This document shows, piece after piece, positions 50,650-63,229 of a stretch of DNA of 64,000 bases. The DNA comes from Pseudo-nitzschia pungens. Its lineage: Eukaryota > Bacillariophyta > Bacillariophyceae > Bacillariales > Bacillariaceae. The DNA lies in the NCBI GenBank assembly GCA_037355855.1, contig CM074765.1, positions 3,596,001 to 3,660,000 on the forward strand, in the 5' to 3' direction. How positions within the stretch are numbered: position 1 is the first letter of the stretch; every line of letters starts with the position of its first letter. Position numbers and translations under genes: made by a program. The notes beneath the pieces were generated by a model that saw nothing but the letters and a program-made list of their open reading frames with translations, ran no database searches and was not told the DNA's origin.

Positions 50650-53600
50650 TTAGATGATGTCTCCCGAATGGTTCGAGGTGAGTGCCGCCACCTCATTAAA
50701 CTGGTCGGTATCGTATTCGTCTGCGAATTCATCGACCATTGAATCCATTGATTTCGCTCTGTTATCGATGTATCGGCGATTCAATGATTCTATTTCTCCG
50801 TCTTCATCATTGTCACCTGTCGACTTCGGCGTGCTCTTTGAAAATGCTTTCTCCAGCAAATCCATCGAGTGATTCATCTCTCCAATGGAGCGGACGAATG
50901 TAGGGTAGTTGTCGTGTGCATGCTCTACGTTCTCTGATCGGAGGCGGTAATAGAAATATACGCAACAGCAGAAACAAATAGAAGGCACGACAATCACAAC
51001 CAGAATAATGATCCACAGATAGTCTGACACGTACACCACCCCCGAGCACGTGTCAATGCCGTTCGCGTTTCCAATGTCTTCGCAATCGACGTACATCTTC
51101 GGATAAGCAGTGGCAAGAGCAGCGTACACTTTTGATGCCGTGTGCCTCTTGTCTGATGGAGCCGGGTTTCCGAGGTACAGATCCAAATCACTTGCCGCAT
51201 TCCGCCTTCTCACAAGCGGAATGAGTGCACGTGAATATACATACGCTTGGGCTCTTTGCTGCGAATTTTCATTATTGCTGAGAGCTGTTGAAGTGCTCAA
51301 GGCTCCCTGGATGATTGGCACGAGGAGAAGACCTGCTAACTCATCGGCTGCTTTCTCCAGCGCCCGACAGGAGTTGCTCAAAGCTGCTCCACGCCCTGTA
51401 TATAGCAAGGTCACGACCTCGTCGTTAACCTCGCTGCTAGAAGTCTGCTCCAGACAGGTTCCAAACTCAACACAATACTCTTGTGCCAAGTCGTAAAACA
51501 TGTAGCCCTCATTGGTGATTCGGTTGATTCCCTGAAGGCTTCCTGTCAAAAGCGCCGCAGCCTGGTCCCAAACGTCGTTTGCGCCGGAAGCGCCAGTGCG
51601 TTGTGTATTACATTCTGAGACAGCTTCATATGCATTTTGCAGGGCGGCAAAATACACCACTAAGACCTGAGATCCCTTGACAACAACCGTCCGACGTTGT
51701 TCATCGGTCCAATTCAGTTGTGAAGGATCAAAAGCCCCACGAATAATGTCATCCGCATAAGTATCCGAACCATAGTACTGAACAAAAGATTCAAACTCTG
51801 GTACAATTGATCTATGTTTCGTTGTTGCCAGTTGCCCAATGCTAGTCACTACACCGCCCATACCTCTGGCGTGCTTTCCATGCGTGTAGAGTTCGTCAAC
51901 AGCGCTGTATGCCTTCATTTGAAGGAGGACGTCCATCTCTCGGATATCGAGATCCAATCGTGAGTACTGCACAAGGGATGAGGAGAAAACGGGGAAAATA
52001 AGTCATTAATCATGAGATTCAATACGGGGTAAGGTTTATTGAAGTAAGATGGTGCAGTTGGTCTTGCCGTAAGTACTTACCCCGCGGACATCACTCGATG
52101 GTCGATAGCCGGCCAGCTCGGAATCGAATTTAGGATCTTTGCATTCTGGGGCGCCACCTGTTGTCTCTGACGCGTGGACACCAATGTCATCGCACTGAAG
52201 TCCGAGACAACCGTAAGCTTGCCGAATCATGTCAATAATAGGTTCGACATCCACGACGTTGTAGTCCTTCTCCGAAAGCAAAAGGTCTTTGAGAAATTCG
52301 TAGAGACTCTTTCGACATCCAGCTACCAACGGTACGAATGCATGTGCGTAAATCTTAACTCTCTCTCGGTCATTCGCCCTCAGGTTGGTAATCAACCCCT
52401 GAATCAAAGGAATCGCCATCTGGGAAATCAGTCGATTCACGATTCCTCGGAGTCTCTTGTACGTTGTCTGGCTTTCGGAACATGCGTTGGGGAGAGAGAA
52501 TTCGTTCTTTGCTTCGTTGAAAAGTCTCAGGATGTTAGAATTTGTTCTTGATTGACCAGCATTGTCGAGTTTGAAAGCTTCGCCGTATTTCTCTGACAAA
52601 GCATACAGTAGGTGCCCGTTATCTCCATCGCCCGCAACCTGGCCATCCCCAATCCAATAGGCAACGGCGGCATCCATGAGGAATACCCCATTATCGCCTT
52701 CGAGTTCATTTTTTTTGCAAGCTTTGAGTGCTTCGTGCATCAAGTGCACAATTTCCATCCAGATGTTGAGTACAACAGCAGCTTCGGTTGCTACTTCCGA
52801 ATTTCCGATTTTTGAATTTTTCATTGCGTCTTCCACCAAAGTATCGGCATAAAACTGATTTTCTAGTGTGTACAGGAACAAGTTGAATTCTGGCTCATCC
52901 AGCATGTCATTTGTAGATTTTGTCGAAAACTCTTTGATGGACCTGGTACCAATCAACTTTCCGTTTACGTCGAATTTCTCTGAATTCTTTCCCTTTCTGT
53001 ACAAGAGTTGTGCAAGCTCAGTGTTTCCTTCCTCAAGGGCCTCTGCCATGTCCTGAATATCAAGGGCAATATTTGCTCGGTCTTCAACATATGTGGTGGT
53101 AACGTAAAGGTTACCGGCAAGGTTCGTGGGGGTGTCCTCGATCTCGACCGTTATCACGTCCTTGTCCTCATTCGCTCCCCCGCCACAAAAGTCATATCCT
53201 TTTGGGTTTCCGATCGAGTTGCATGGAATGTTCAGGCCGTCCAGAGCATTTCGGAAGGCTTCGAAGATACTCGATACTAGCGGGGCGGTCGAGAGACTGG
53301 AAAACGTTCCAAACGCGTCCTTCAGAACCGCGGCGCTTGGAGGGTTCACTTTTTCAAGGTGTGGAATGAGTGCTCGCGTCAGTATGTGCAAAGTTGCTAC
53401 CAACGTGGCATCCGTTGGGTCGTTGGCGATCTTGACGGATGCACTGATAACCCCTTGAATGAGAGGAACCAACAGTTTGGGCCTAATAACGTCTGAAACC
53501 AATGTCTTCATGTGACTACATTCGCCATCGACCATGGAGTCCCGCCCACTGGCAAAGTTGAACATGAGTTCTTGGTTGATCTTGGCCTCACCCGATGCTT

Positions 53601-56600
53601 CACAGTTGCCAAAATCATTGCAAAACTCGTTGCCGAGGGTATACATCCACACTCCGTGTTTGTCTTTTTTCCCGCCGGCTAGACTACCCTGCATGGAACC
53701 AACAAAGTAGGCAACAGCTTTGTCCCATTCGTCTCGTGCTCTGTCGACAGCGTTGCGGTCGCACTCGCTCACCGAGGACTTTAACTTAAGCAGAACAGCA
53801 CTGTGGGAAACCATGCTCTGTAGTACTCGACGAACCATCTCCGCCGATTCCGCTCTGGTTGCCGTTGCGTGTTCGCCTTCTCTGGCAACGGTGGTGGAGA
53901 TAACTTCGTCGATCGAATAGTCGATCTCATCCACCTTTAACTTTGCAAACGAAGCCAGCGTCGAACCTTCATGGGACATGGAATTGTGTCCATACTGGTA
54001 CACGTTTTTCGCGGCGCCGTAGGCCTGGGTTCGCATCATGATGTACATTTCCATCCCGTCCAGGTCCAAACGAGCTTCTTCCTTGACAAATTGCTGGGGT
54101 GTGTAACCAGCGAGGGGTAGATAAGCATCGGGATCTTCTCCCAATCGCTTGCACAACCTATCGGTGAGATCGGTCAGGTTTTCATCGGCACCGGGTCCGG
54201 TTCGAAGGTCATAGCACGAAATCTCCTGGCATCTCAAAAAGGTGGCAAGGTGATCCAAGACGTCATCGTTAAGCGAAGTCTCGCGGTGGTAGCCACTGAA
54301 TAGAGCCTCTTGCAAGGTTTTGAAGGCTTTGAGGTCGCAGGCCGCGCATTGGGGAACCACTGCCACGGTGTAGAGCTCAACCATGTTTTTGCTGTCCTTT
54401 ATCATGTGAAATAGCAACGACTTGATCAGCGGTTCCGTCATCAAGCGAACAATTTCTTGGGAAACAAATCGGAGTTTCGAGACAAAGTGGGATTGGACTC
54501 CCAGATCCGTAACACCCGGCATTTTGGAGCAGCCTCTCGCGGCCGTTTGAGCCTGCAAGAAGAGCGCCATGATACCTGTATTGACGGAAGCCTCTTCCTC
54601 GGGTAGTCCAAAGAATTTCTGGACCGACTGGGCGATCGAGTACATCATCCATCCGTCTTCGAACTTGCCCTCCCCCTGGTTCTCGCCTAGCCAGAGCGCC
54701 ACCGCCGAATCGATTTCGGATTCGGCGGACTCACTCTGTTCACAGATGCGCACCGCGTTAGAGAGTTTGTGTGCGATAACCATAAACACGTGCAGAATCA
54801 CGGTCGACTCCGCCGCCAGTTTCGAATCATCCCCGTTGGTCAGAGCTTCGACAGCAATGTCGTTCGCGTAGGCAAAGTCTTCGTTGGACCCCGTCTCGAA
54901 ATCCTTGTCTTGGTAGAGAGCAAATTTGTAAATATTGTAAATAGGATCGTCTTTCATGGGGATGTGGGCCATGGCGCTGAACGTCCCCAGAGAGGGCGTC
55001 ACGCCAGCGTCACTCCCAAAGATTCTGGATTCTAGCGCGTTGGACCCTTGATGAAACAGCAGGGCGGCATCGTCGGTGGATTCGGCGTGAAACATGTCCC
55101 GAACGTCCATCGCAAAGGCAGCATCCCTCGCAGCGGCCACCGGGTCCGAAAAATTGTAGCGTCCAAACCCAAGCGGGGTGGAAATCGAGTGGGGTGTGTC
55201 GCGGAGCTTGCTGGTGCCATCACCGCACATGACTCCCGCAACCTCCTCGGTGGCTAGGGTTCCAACCTCGGAGCAGTCGACGCCGAGGAGCGCCAGTGTC
55301 TCTCCCCGGAGAGCACCGGCGACCGTCTTGAAGCCGCCCGCCACGGGTTGCGAAACTTGCTGGTACTGCATCTGGTCCTTGATAATTTCCGCATTCTTGG
55401 GCGCTTCCTTGTTCACCAGTGGCAGAATGCCCCGGGCCACAGCGTCACCGCTGGCTAGGTCACCGTGTTTGGTTCCCATCCGAAGGCTTTGGTTGGCCGA
55501 GGCATACTTCAGAACTCCCTGAATCAGTGGCACCAAGAGGGCCGGCAGAATAGTCCCGTCGATCAGGGTTTTGACCTGTTGGCAATTTTCCGAGTCGATG
55601 TTGTCGGCGACGCTCTGCAACGACGGGACGATGACCTTGTTGATGAGTGCCGAACCGTCGGTGTCGCATGTTTCAAAGCTGGTGCAGAGGTCGTGGGCAA
55701 AGGAAAACAGGGACTTGCCGTAGTGAAACCGGTTGGAATTCATGTCGGCACCCTCCATGGATCCAACGTAAAACATGGCGGCGGCGTCCGCGTATTTCCG
55801 GGCGAGCTCCGGGCTGCCGCTGGAGCATTGCACGGAGGCGTATTTCAGCGCGTCCGCGGTGTTCACAAAGAGGACAACGAATTCAAAGAGGCCGGTGACG
55901 CCCCGTCGGATTTGCTCCGTCGAGCCGCGTCCCTCCGGAAAGGAATCGCTGCCTCCTGTGAGCAGATTGGTGATTCGGTCGTGGAACGAGTCGTTGCCCC
56001 CGTAGTATTGGGAATAGAGGGGAAAGTACGGGGACTCCGAATCGGAAAGACTGGGAACGAACTGGTTCTTGGCAAGGGTCTGGAGTGAGAAGTCGGCGTT
56101 CCAGCCGTTTGCGTACCAGTCGAGGGCCAACTCCTTGGCGTTGTATTTCAAGAAGACGTCGATCTGCAGAACGTCCCGATCGATGCGTGCCTTGTTCTCG
56201 GCTTCCTTGGACGTTGCCTTGTATCCCCCCCGCGAGTACGAGGTTTCACCAAAGTCCCGGCACTCAGGAACGGCGCCTCCCATGTAGCTTCCCACGTCCT
56301 TGCAACTGACCCCGAGGCAAGAGTATACATGTTGCAGGGCCTTTACCGCCTTTTCCGCGTCCGATGTGCTCAGATCGTTGATGACGGTGAGCGACAAGAG
56401 GGTGTCGTACCCGTGTGGATCGCAGGTGGCCACGCGTGGCAAGATCCCCAGGGCATAGAGTTCCACCATGTCGGACCCTCCCTCGTTTTCGATGTTCATG
56501 GTGTGATGGATGAGGTTCTGGATCAGGGGCACCGTCATCATTCCCGTGATCCATTGAACAGTGGCCCGCAGTGCCGCGTATCGATCCTCGGAGGCGGACT

Positions 56601-57596
56601 CTTCGCAGGCCCCCGAACCCAGCGCTCTCTGCATTTCCAGAAAGCCATTGATGACAAAGGTGTTGACCGAGGTTTCCCCGTAGTCTTGGTCGAAGCGTTG
56701 CCCGGCGTTTTCCGCCAGGTTGTAGAGCAGGTGACCCTTTTCGTTGGATCCGTCTTCCTGCCCGGCTCCGATCCAAATCGCCGCGGCCTTGTCGAGTGCG
56801 GCGATCCCGGCATCGGCGTCGTGCGCTTTGCAAGAAGCCAGGGATTGAAACACTCCGTTGACGGCGGCCATCCAAACGTTCAGAACCAGCGCGGCGTCGG
56901 CCTCGATTTCCGGAATGTCCAGCTCGAAGAGATCCTGCACGACGGTGTCGGCATACTTTTCTACGACGGCACCGTCGAAGAATCCGTCTTCTTCCCCTTC
57001 TCGGTTGTACCCCAGGTCCCAGAAAGCGTATCGGAACATGTGATACAGCGGATTGTCTTTCATCTGATCCGCGGCACTGAAGGACAAACTCTGCAGCGTC
57101 ACGGAATTCGGCTCGTCACGAGCGATGCCCTGTCGTCACCCATACAGATACAACACCAGAACATTGATTTTGCAAACAACGAATTGAGTTAGTTGGTTGT
57201 GATTCACCAAATCACATCACATCACATCACATCACATCACATCGCACCACACCACACCACTCCGCACTGCACTGCACTCACGTTTTTATAGATATCTAGT
57301 TTCGTTGAGAAGCGTTCCGCCTCGTTCATCTTGGCAACGTCCTGTGCCAGATTCAAGTAATTGGTAACGTCGGTGGTTGTCTCGTAACGTCCGTTGAGCA
57401 ACGACGAGGCCGCGGTCGTGGATTGGATCGTCCAGCACGACACGAGCATTGTTGCAAGCCACCAGAGTTGGGTCTTGGACTTTGATTTTGTTCTCGTCGT
57501 CGTCGTCGTCGTCTTCGTTGTTGATCTGGCAACCGAATCATTCGGGTGCGACGCGCAACTGCCGTTGCTGGTTCGGGTTCTTCGACGGGATTGCAT
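50650..57596 (-). CDS. Giant membrane-anchored six-repeat surface protein, possibly FEA1/phytotransferrin-related (3 exons)
   Basis: Exons 57596-57282, 57129-52081 and 51966-50650 (donors GTGAGT and GTAAGT, acceptors GACAG and TGCAG, all phase 0) give 2226 residues. The frame opens with TTG at 57617; the first ATG is 57596. A hydrophobic segment near 54-66 (W-L-A-T-M-L-V-S-C-W) is the likely signal sequence. Six repeats of ~330-370 residues follow, starting near 88, 420, 780, 1128, 1460 and 1789. Each opens with L-D-I-x-x-M...A...L-Y-x-x-G, holds a W/D-x-A-x-A-x-W/Y-x-G-S/D-x-Q-G motif, a C-tail pair, and P-L-I-Q-x-L-I. A single span near 2110-2135 (W-I-I-I-L-V-V-I-V-V) precedes a ~100-residue acidic cytosolic tail. 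The A-x-x-x-G-S-x-x-G motif recalls the algal FEA1/ISIP2A iron-uptake proteins; this link is from memory and unproven. Confidence 0.75.
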
Positions 57597-60500
57597 CTTG
57601 ATGTCTGTCGTCGACAAAAATATCTGTGGGTATGTATTGCAAGCGAAGCAATATTGCGAGGTGGCTTGTTTGTTTTTGTTTGTTTGTTGTCTGTGGATTG
57701 ACTCGGTCGTTTACAAGTTGACAACAAACGGAAAGCGAATGTAGAAGATGTTGTTATCTCGGGATTCGTCTGGGTGTTCTTGTCTTCCTCAGAATCTGGA
57801 TTCGTTCGTTGATGGGATTGGGTTGGTGTCGCTTTCGAAAGTCGTCGTTTGGATTTGTGGCGAGTCGTCGTTTGGATTTGTGGCGACACCGATAGGTTCA
57901 CAGATGATGTTCAATGAAACACTCCGAGCGGACAGTTCTGTCTGGTCGAGAGTAAAGTAAGGTAAGATATTGAGCGGGAACCTGCAAAGCGTACGATTTG
58001 GCGCGATGAATTATGGGTATGTGTGGTCGACTGTCGAGTGAATTCTCTAATAGAACGTGAGGTTCGTTCAACTCTCGTGTGGATGACTCTTGATCTTTAA
58101 ATGGTTCGCGTTCTAATTCTTCACTCTGATTGCTATCAAACTTTCCGAACAAAAGACACTGTTCCAGCTCAAGCATTCGTAAGGTTACCCTTACTGATAA
58201 AAATAACTGCGAATGCTCCCATGTGGTATTATCGTGAGGTAGGAGTTTGTTAATCGGAAAACAAAGTGCGTTCACAAGCATGAATCCGCCATATAACTAG
58301 AGTTCCCGTTGCTTTTGAAACCGCCAAAGCTGTCTTATGGGCTCCTTTATCGGTTAAGAAGTCGTGCAGACGCCCATAAATCACTTGTGTTCAAACACGC
58401 ATGTAATATATCGAGATATTTTTTTGATTAGATCGCTAAAATTGAATATGCCTCAGACCAGAAATTTCCGGGCTCGTTTCTTCCTGGGTCCCATCGGGCC
58501 GAAATTCGATCTTGCAGCACGACTGCGAACCGGAGGAATTTTCTCGACTTGTGCGAAAAGAACGACGGTAATGGAGCCCCATCGAAGAACCATGGTCACG
58601 AAAAGCAGAAACAAAGGACATTATACAGCGTAATAGAGCCATATATCCAAAATCCATATTCACGCACGACTCTGCCATAAGGGTTAATTGAGTGGAACAC
58701 CGGAAAATGTCGAACCTCACGGATCACACCAGAAGATAAACTCGGTGGTACGCCACTTAATCTATCAATGCTGTATGCAAATAGCAATTGGTCTTCTTTC
58801 AAATGACAAGCAGTCATTGATTCCTTTTTTAAGAAGGAATTTCAATATACTCTCAAAATTATTTGAATTGCCTTTTGATTTGTTGATATTCAAAGTATGG
58901 AATATAATTATGGATGCCGAATTTGTAATGGCGCATCAGATAACGCCAGATCCCCTAAAGTGCTACTCTCGTTGGAAAAGAATGCATGAACCATCGCGCT
59001 TGGTCTTCTACCGCATCGCAAAATGTCTTCCGATGGTTGAAACCCAATGGAAATTGTTTGTTTAAGTAGTTTCCCGCTTGTACCTTTGGTCTGTTCGCAC
59101 CCCAATCACTCGTGCGAAGCGTGTGTGGGTGCGGCGAGGTGGTCAACACAGCTCATGCAGTCTGATCTGTGTCTCCACCATTCTTGTACGGTACGACACA
59201 TTGCGACTATCGTACGGTGTTGCTACTACTACCTCGCCGAATCCGGACTTTCCGGCAGCTTGGCAATCCAAAAGCCCTTCCACTGATACCTCCATCTGAT
59301 GGAGTGGGCATTCACAATCCAGCAAATGGCAAGCAAGAAATTGTGTGGGTGGTGAAAATAATGAAGTAAGATAATACTACTAGTAGTAGTAGTGTGCTGG
59401 TGCTGAGCATAAGAAGAAGAATACTACTAGTAGATGTGCCAATACAGTAGAAAGATAAGTCATTGCCTACTGGCAAATGCTGTATAAATAGGAGCTGTTT
59501 ATGAACAGGAGTGCCCATTCTGTGAGAATCCACGAATGATAGGGTAAAATGAGTTAAAGTAGTGGTAATGAGTCATTCCCGAAATGGTCATTACATAAAT
59601 CATTTATGTAACACTCAGACACTGTAGATTTGTACCAAAATATTCCTCAGACTATCATTTGATCCAATAGTAAATAATGCTACCTCCAGTCCAAAATACT
59701 GTATCCATGACTCTTATGTGTGCGTTCCTAAATACTGTATCGTTTAGAGTAGAAATACGTAGAATTTGTACCACAAACATGAATTATTTCAAACTTCAAA
59801 AATTTGATCAATCCAATTAGATCCATGCAAGGAAAAAGAGGTGCACATGAACTATTGAGATCAACAAGCACATGTTTGTGTGGGAAAAGAAATGCGTGAT
59901 TGAAAAAAAACTGATGAAAACTCTTTTTTAGCATGCATTGGATCCCCTGTAGACCTAAGGGATGAAAATGGGACACACCACCCAGGCACTGAAATGGGTC
60001 TCTTGGGAACACAAATGAAAGTACTACAAGAACCATCCTTAGTATGTTTCTAACACATACTTTTTTACAAAAGCTCAGTGTCTCAGCTTCTCAAAGAAAC
60101 TTCTCAGACTCTCAAATGTCAGATGGAAGCCTTTCAACCGGTAAAATCACATTGGCATGGCTTTACAGGCCTTGTTCAAGTCCCAATGAAAGGTAGACCA
60201 ATACCACCAGCATGACTAGTAGTGTCTAACCAGGCATAGAGAGTTTGTTGAGGAGAGTTTAACCCAAAAAGAACAATTTGAATTGGTTGAAAATTGATCC
60301 CAAGTTCAAAAATATGTGCTAAAAGCTACGGTATTTTGGACCGGAGGTAGTAATACTCTTGTTTTAAAATCATGAGCAAAAGAAACCCAACTAGTAGTGA
60401 TTGATTACCAAAACACAGCTCCTATTTTGAGACTATACTAGGAGGTAGTATTCATGTAATAGATGCATTGTCTTGATTGTCCAAGAAGAAATTTGGAATT

Positions 60501-61004
60501 TTTTCATACCACAGGAAGGAACTTCCTGATTTCAGAACAAAATCCCAAGGAGGGATAGAATCCAAGAAGCAAGAAAGCAAGCATGGTGTCCTATGAAAGA
60601 GTATCCTCTTAGCAGTCAGCTTCAGAGTAACTACTAAAGCATAACGACAGAGCTAGTAGAAGGCAGCAAGTGATCAGAACAACTCCAATTGTTAGTAAGG
60701 TGATTTCAACTCAAAAATGTTTGAAGCCTTGTTGCATTCTTTAGTAGTATGGTAGAGTAATACTGTACGGTACATGCCTGAATGCAACCGCAGATCTTTT
60801 CAAGGGCAAACAAGCAGATCCCATTCTTTGATCTTAGTCAGGGCCACGGGTCATGTTTCGCATGTACGACAGGGATGACTGCCGTGCACCAAAATACAGT
60901 CACGAGTCCACTTGGGACTGGATTAAGGATAAGGATAAAAGAATCAGCGAGTCGACAGGATCGCTGATTCAGAGGGCTCTTAGAACTGTAGCAAATAGAC
61001 TAAC
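57597..61004. other. 3.4 kb gene-free region
   Basis: Holds the promoter side of the six-repeat gene, with a (TCACA)n microsatellite in its first intron at 57207-57241 and a GTAAGGTTAC motif at about 58179-58188. AT-rich DNA with (TAG)n runs (about 59376-59435) and no ORF of coding character follows. Its distal part presumably includes the 5' LTR of the gypsy element, whose start I could not locate. Confidence 0.5.
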
Positions 61005-61067
61005 CAATAGAGCTCACAATTTGCATATCACTACTATTCTAATCACTAGTAGACCCGGGGTATGGCA
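61005..61067 (+). mobile_element. 3' end of the 5' LTR of a Ty3/gypsy-type element
   Basis: Identified by its match (about 56/63) to 40387-40449, where both end at a CA dinucleotide. The 746-bp leader 61068-61813 then precedes gag. The primer-binding site is not recognised. Confidence 0.5.
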
Positions 61068-61813
61068 TGATTTTAAAATCAAGCTGAGCGCTGATGACCA
61101 TGAGCAAGAGAAGGGACCGATCGGTCGACAAACCGACGGGACCGAAGAAACTGCCGAAAAATGGAGGCGCATAGAAGCAAACAGGGGAAAGGACATCCGG
61201 TGTCTGCAGCACTAAGGAAGACCAACCCCAGCAACAGTTGGCTCCATTACAAGGAGCAACTGCAGCAACAGAGACACCTAAGGACCTAAACAGGACCATG
61301 GTCGACAACAGAAATAATCGAAAAATACGAAAATATGTGCCGAAAAAGTGACACATAAATCAGTGAATGGACTAATTGGACCAACACGGAGGGGATGGAC
61401 AGACCGGAGAGGGGGTGCCAACCACAACCGAAATATACGGATATCCGGAAAGGTATATAATAAATACCCGAACACCACTAATCCCACGGGAAACGGGAAG
61501 TGGGACCGGCCCGGTGACCGCTTAACAGAGAAGCAACGCCGGAGAACCACGGGAATCGAATCCCACAAAATAAAAACAGAAACAACTCCGGAGAACCACA
61601 GGATTCCCGGGAACTAAAGAGAGAAACAACTCCCACCACTGGACAAACCAGGGGGAAAATCAGTTACAACACGAGTTATCACGAGAGCAGTGCCAAAGTC
61701 CAGCAAAAAGGACTGGAGGACCTGAGCAATCATTCTTGCTCAATTTCGACACAAGCAGCAAAGATAACAGAAATAGTGTAACTAGATTAAATAAAATAAC
61801 TGATTAACCCACC

Positions 61814-63229
61814 ATGGCGTCTAAAGGAACCAAACAGAAACCCTTTACCTTCACTCGCGAGGACTGGCCGGAAGACGCCAGTGCTGTGAAGATGAGCATA
61901 GACTCCGAGAAAGGAGGAGTGGCCTTCAGTGACTATCTGAAGGTACTCACCGGCACTGAAAGACCGGAACTCTTCATCATCTGGAAGCGAGACTTTGACC
62001 AGAAAATTGTTAACAACGAGAAACTCCAAGGAGACCAGAAACTGGATGTCCTCCAGAGAATCCTCTCCCTCGAGGCACTCTCTATTGTCCAGATGGTTTT
62101 GGGCCGGACATATTATGCCGAACCAGGACACAAGGTACACAACAACCAACTGATCCAACAAAAACTCGAGAGGATTGCCATGCGGGAACCTAAGGAACCT
62201 CCTAAGGAACCCCCCGCTGACAAATCCAAAGAGGCGGTGGAGGGCGCCAGCGCCCCAACCGAGAACGACAACACGACTGCTACGGCGGCGTCCGAACAAG
62301 AACCGGAACCCACCGTACTTGACGGTCCGGTCCCAAAGAAAAGGGTCTCAAGTACCCTCATCCAGTACTACCAAACCCAGGAGTACAGAAAGGATATCAT
62401 TGAGGAGTGTATGCACGCCCTCAAGCTCAAAATCTTTGGCAATGACATGAATGGCAAACGGTCCTACATTCTGCTCCGGAGATTCATCCGGAACACGAAA
62501 ATCGACATGAAACACGGTATTCGCTCATGGGCAAACCGTATGGCCAAGCTACAGAGCTATCTACCCGATTGCCTCTGGGAGAGTGGCGCTGCAAACGGCA
62601 CTGCACCATCCAGTTACTCGGAAGAGGACATGAAGGAAATCCTAGATGCCAACATGACCCACTCCCAACGCGAGAAGCTGGAGCACATTAGTTGGGACGT
62701 CTACAAACACCCCTTTAACACCACCATCGACAAGCTCGAAAACTTGGAAATCACCATCCGGAACGAGGATGAACTCCGCAAACGCATCGCGGACCTCGAG
62801 AAACAAACCGGTGGCCCCACGAAGAACCCCAAGGCCGCATCTGGGGGAGGAAACGCGAAGTCTCCTGGCAAAAAGAAGCGCCCTATGGACAACAACAGCA
62901 ACAAGCAATTGTGCAAAACCTGTGGCAAGGTCCACGCCGGCAAATGCTGGAAACTAACCGGAGGACCCTCCAAGAAGGGGAAATTCAACCGGGAAACCAT
63001 CAACATGCTCAAGGAGCATTTTGTGGCAAAGGAAGACTCAGACAATGAGCAACATTCCAAACCCCACTGGGGAAGGAACCTATCGAACCACGAGTACTCC
63101 TACGTACTGGCCACGGCCCAAGCGGACCACGAAGTCTCCGATGACGAGATCGACATCTCCGAACGGGAACTCAAAGAGTACAGAAGGAAGTACAGAAAGA
63201 CCTTTAAAAAGAAAGGATCCCACAACTGA
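61814..63229 (+). CDS. Ty3/gypsy-type retrotransposon gag
   Basis: 471 residues from the ATG at 61814 (context ACCATGG). The N-terminal ~110 residues and the segment 175-310 are helical capsid-like, separated by a Pro/Glu/Thr-rich linker at 120-170. A Lys-rich stretch leads to a zinc knuckle C-K-T-C-G-K-V-H-A-G-K-C near 375, whose C-x2-C-x3-H-x3-C spacing is shorter than the retroviral C-x2-C-x4-H-x4-C. The tail is acidic and then basic. The stop TGA (63227-63229) is followed at once by ATG in the same frame, which opens pol. Intact ORF, so the copy may be young. Confidence 0.8.
   Translation: MASKGTKQKPFTFTREDWPEDASAVKMSIDSEKGGVAFSDYLKVLTGTERPELFIIWKRDFDQKIVNNEKLQGDQKLDVLQRILSLEALSIVQMVLGRTYYAEPGHKVHNNQLIQQKLERIAMREPKEPPKEPPADKSKEAVEGASAPTENDNTTATAASEQEPEPTVLDGPVPKKRVSSTLIQYYQTQEYRKDIIEECMHALKLKIFGNDMNGKRSYILLRRFIRNTKIDMKHGIRSWANRMAKLQSYLPDCLWESGAANGTAPSSYSEEDMKEILDANMTHSQREKLEHISWDVYKHPFNTTIDKLENLEITIRNEDELRKRIADLEKQTGGPTKNPKAASGGGNAKSPGKKKRPMDNNSNKQLCKTCGKVHAGKCWKLTGGPSKKGKFNRETINMLKEHFVAKEDSDNEQHSKPHWGRNLSNHEYSYVLATAQADHEVSDDEIDISERELKEYRRKYRKTFKKKGSHN

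Noticed and set aside
52174..56330. Numerous + strand ORFs of 60-207 codons
   Set aside because: All are antisense to the six-repeat protein gene, which is open across the whole stretch.
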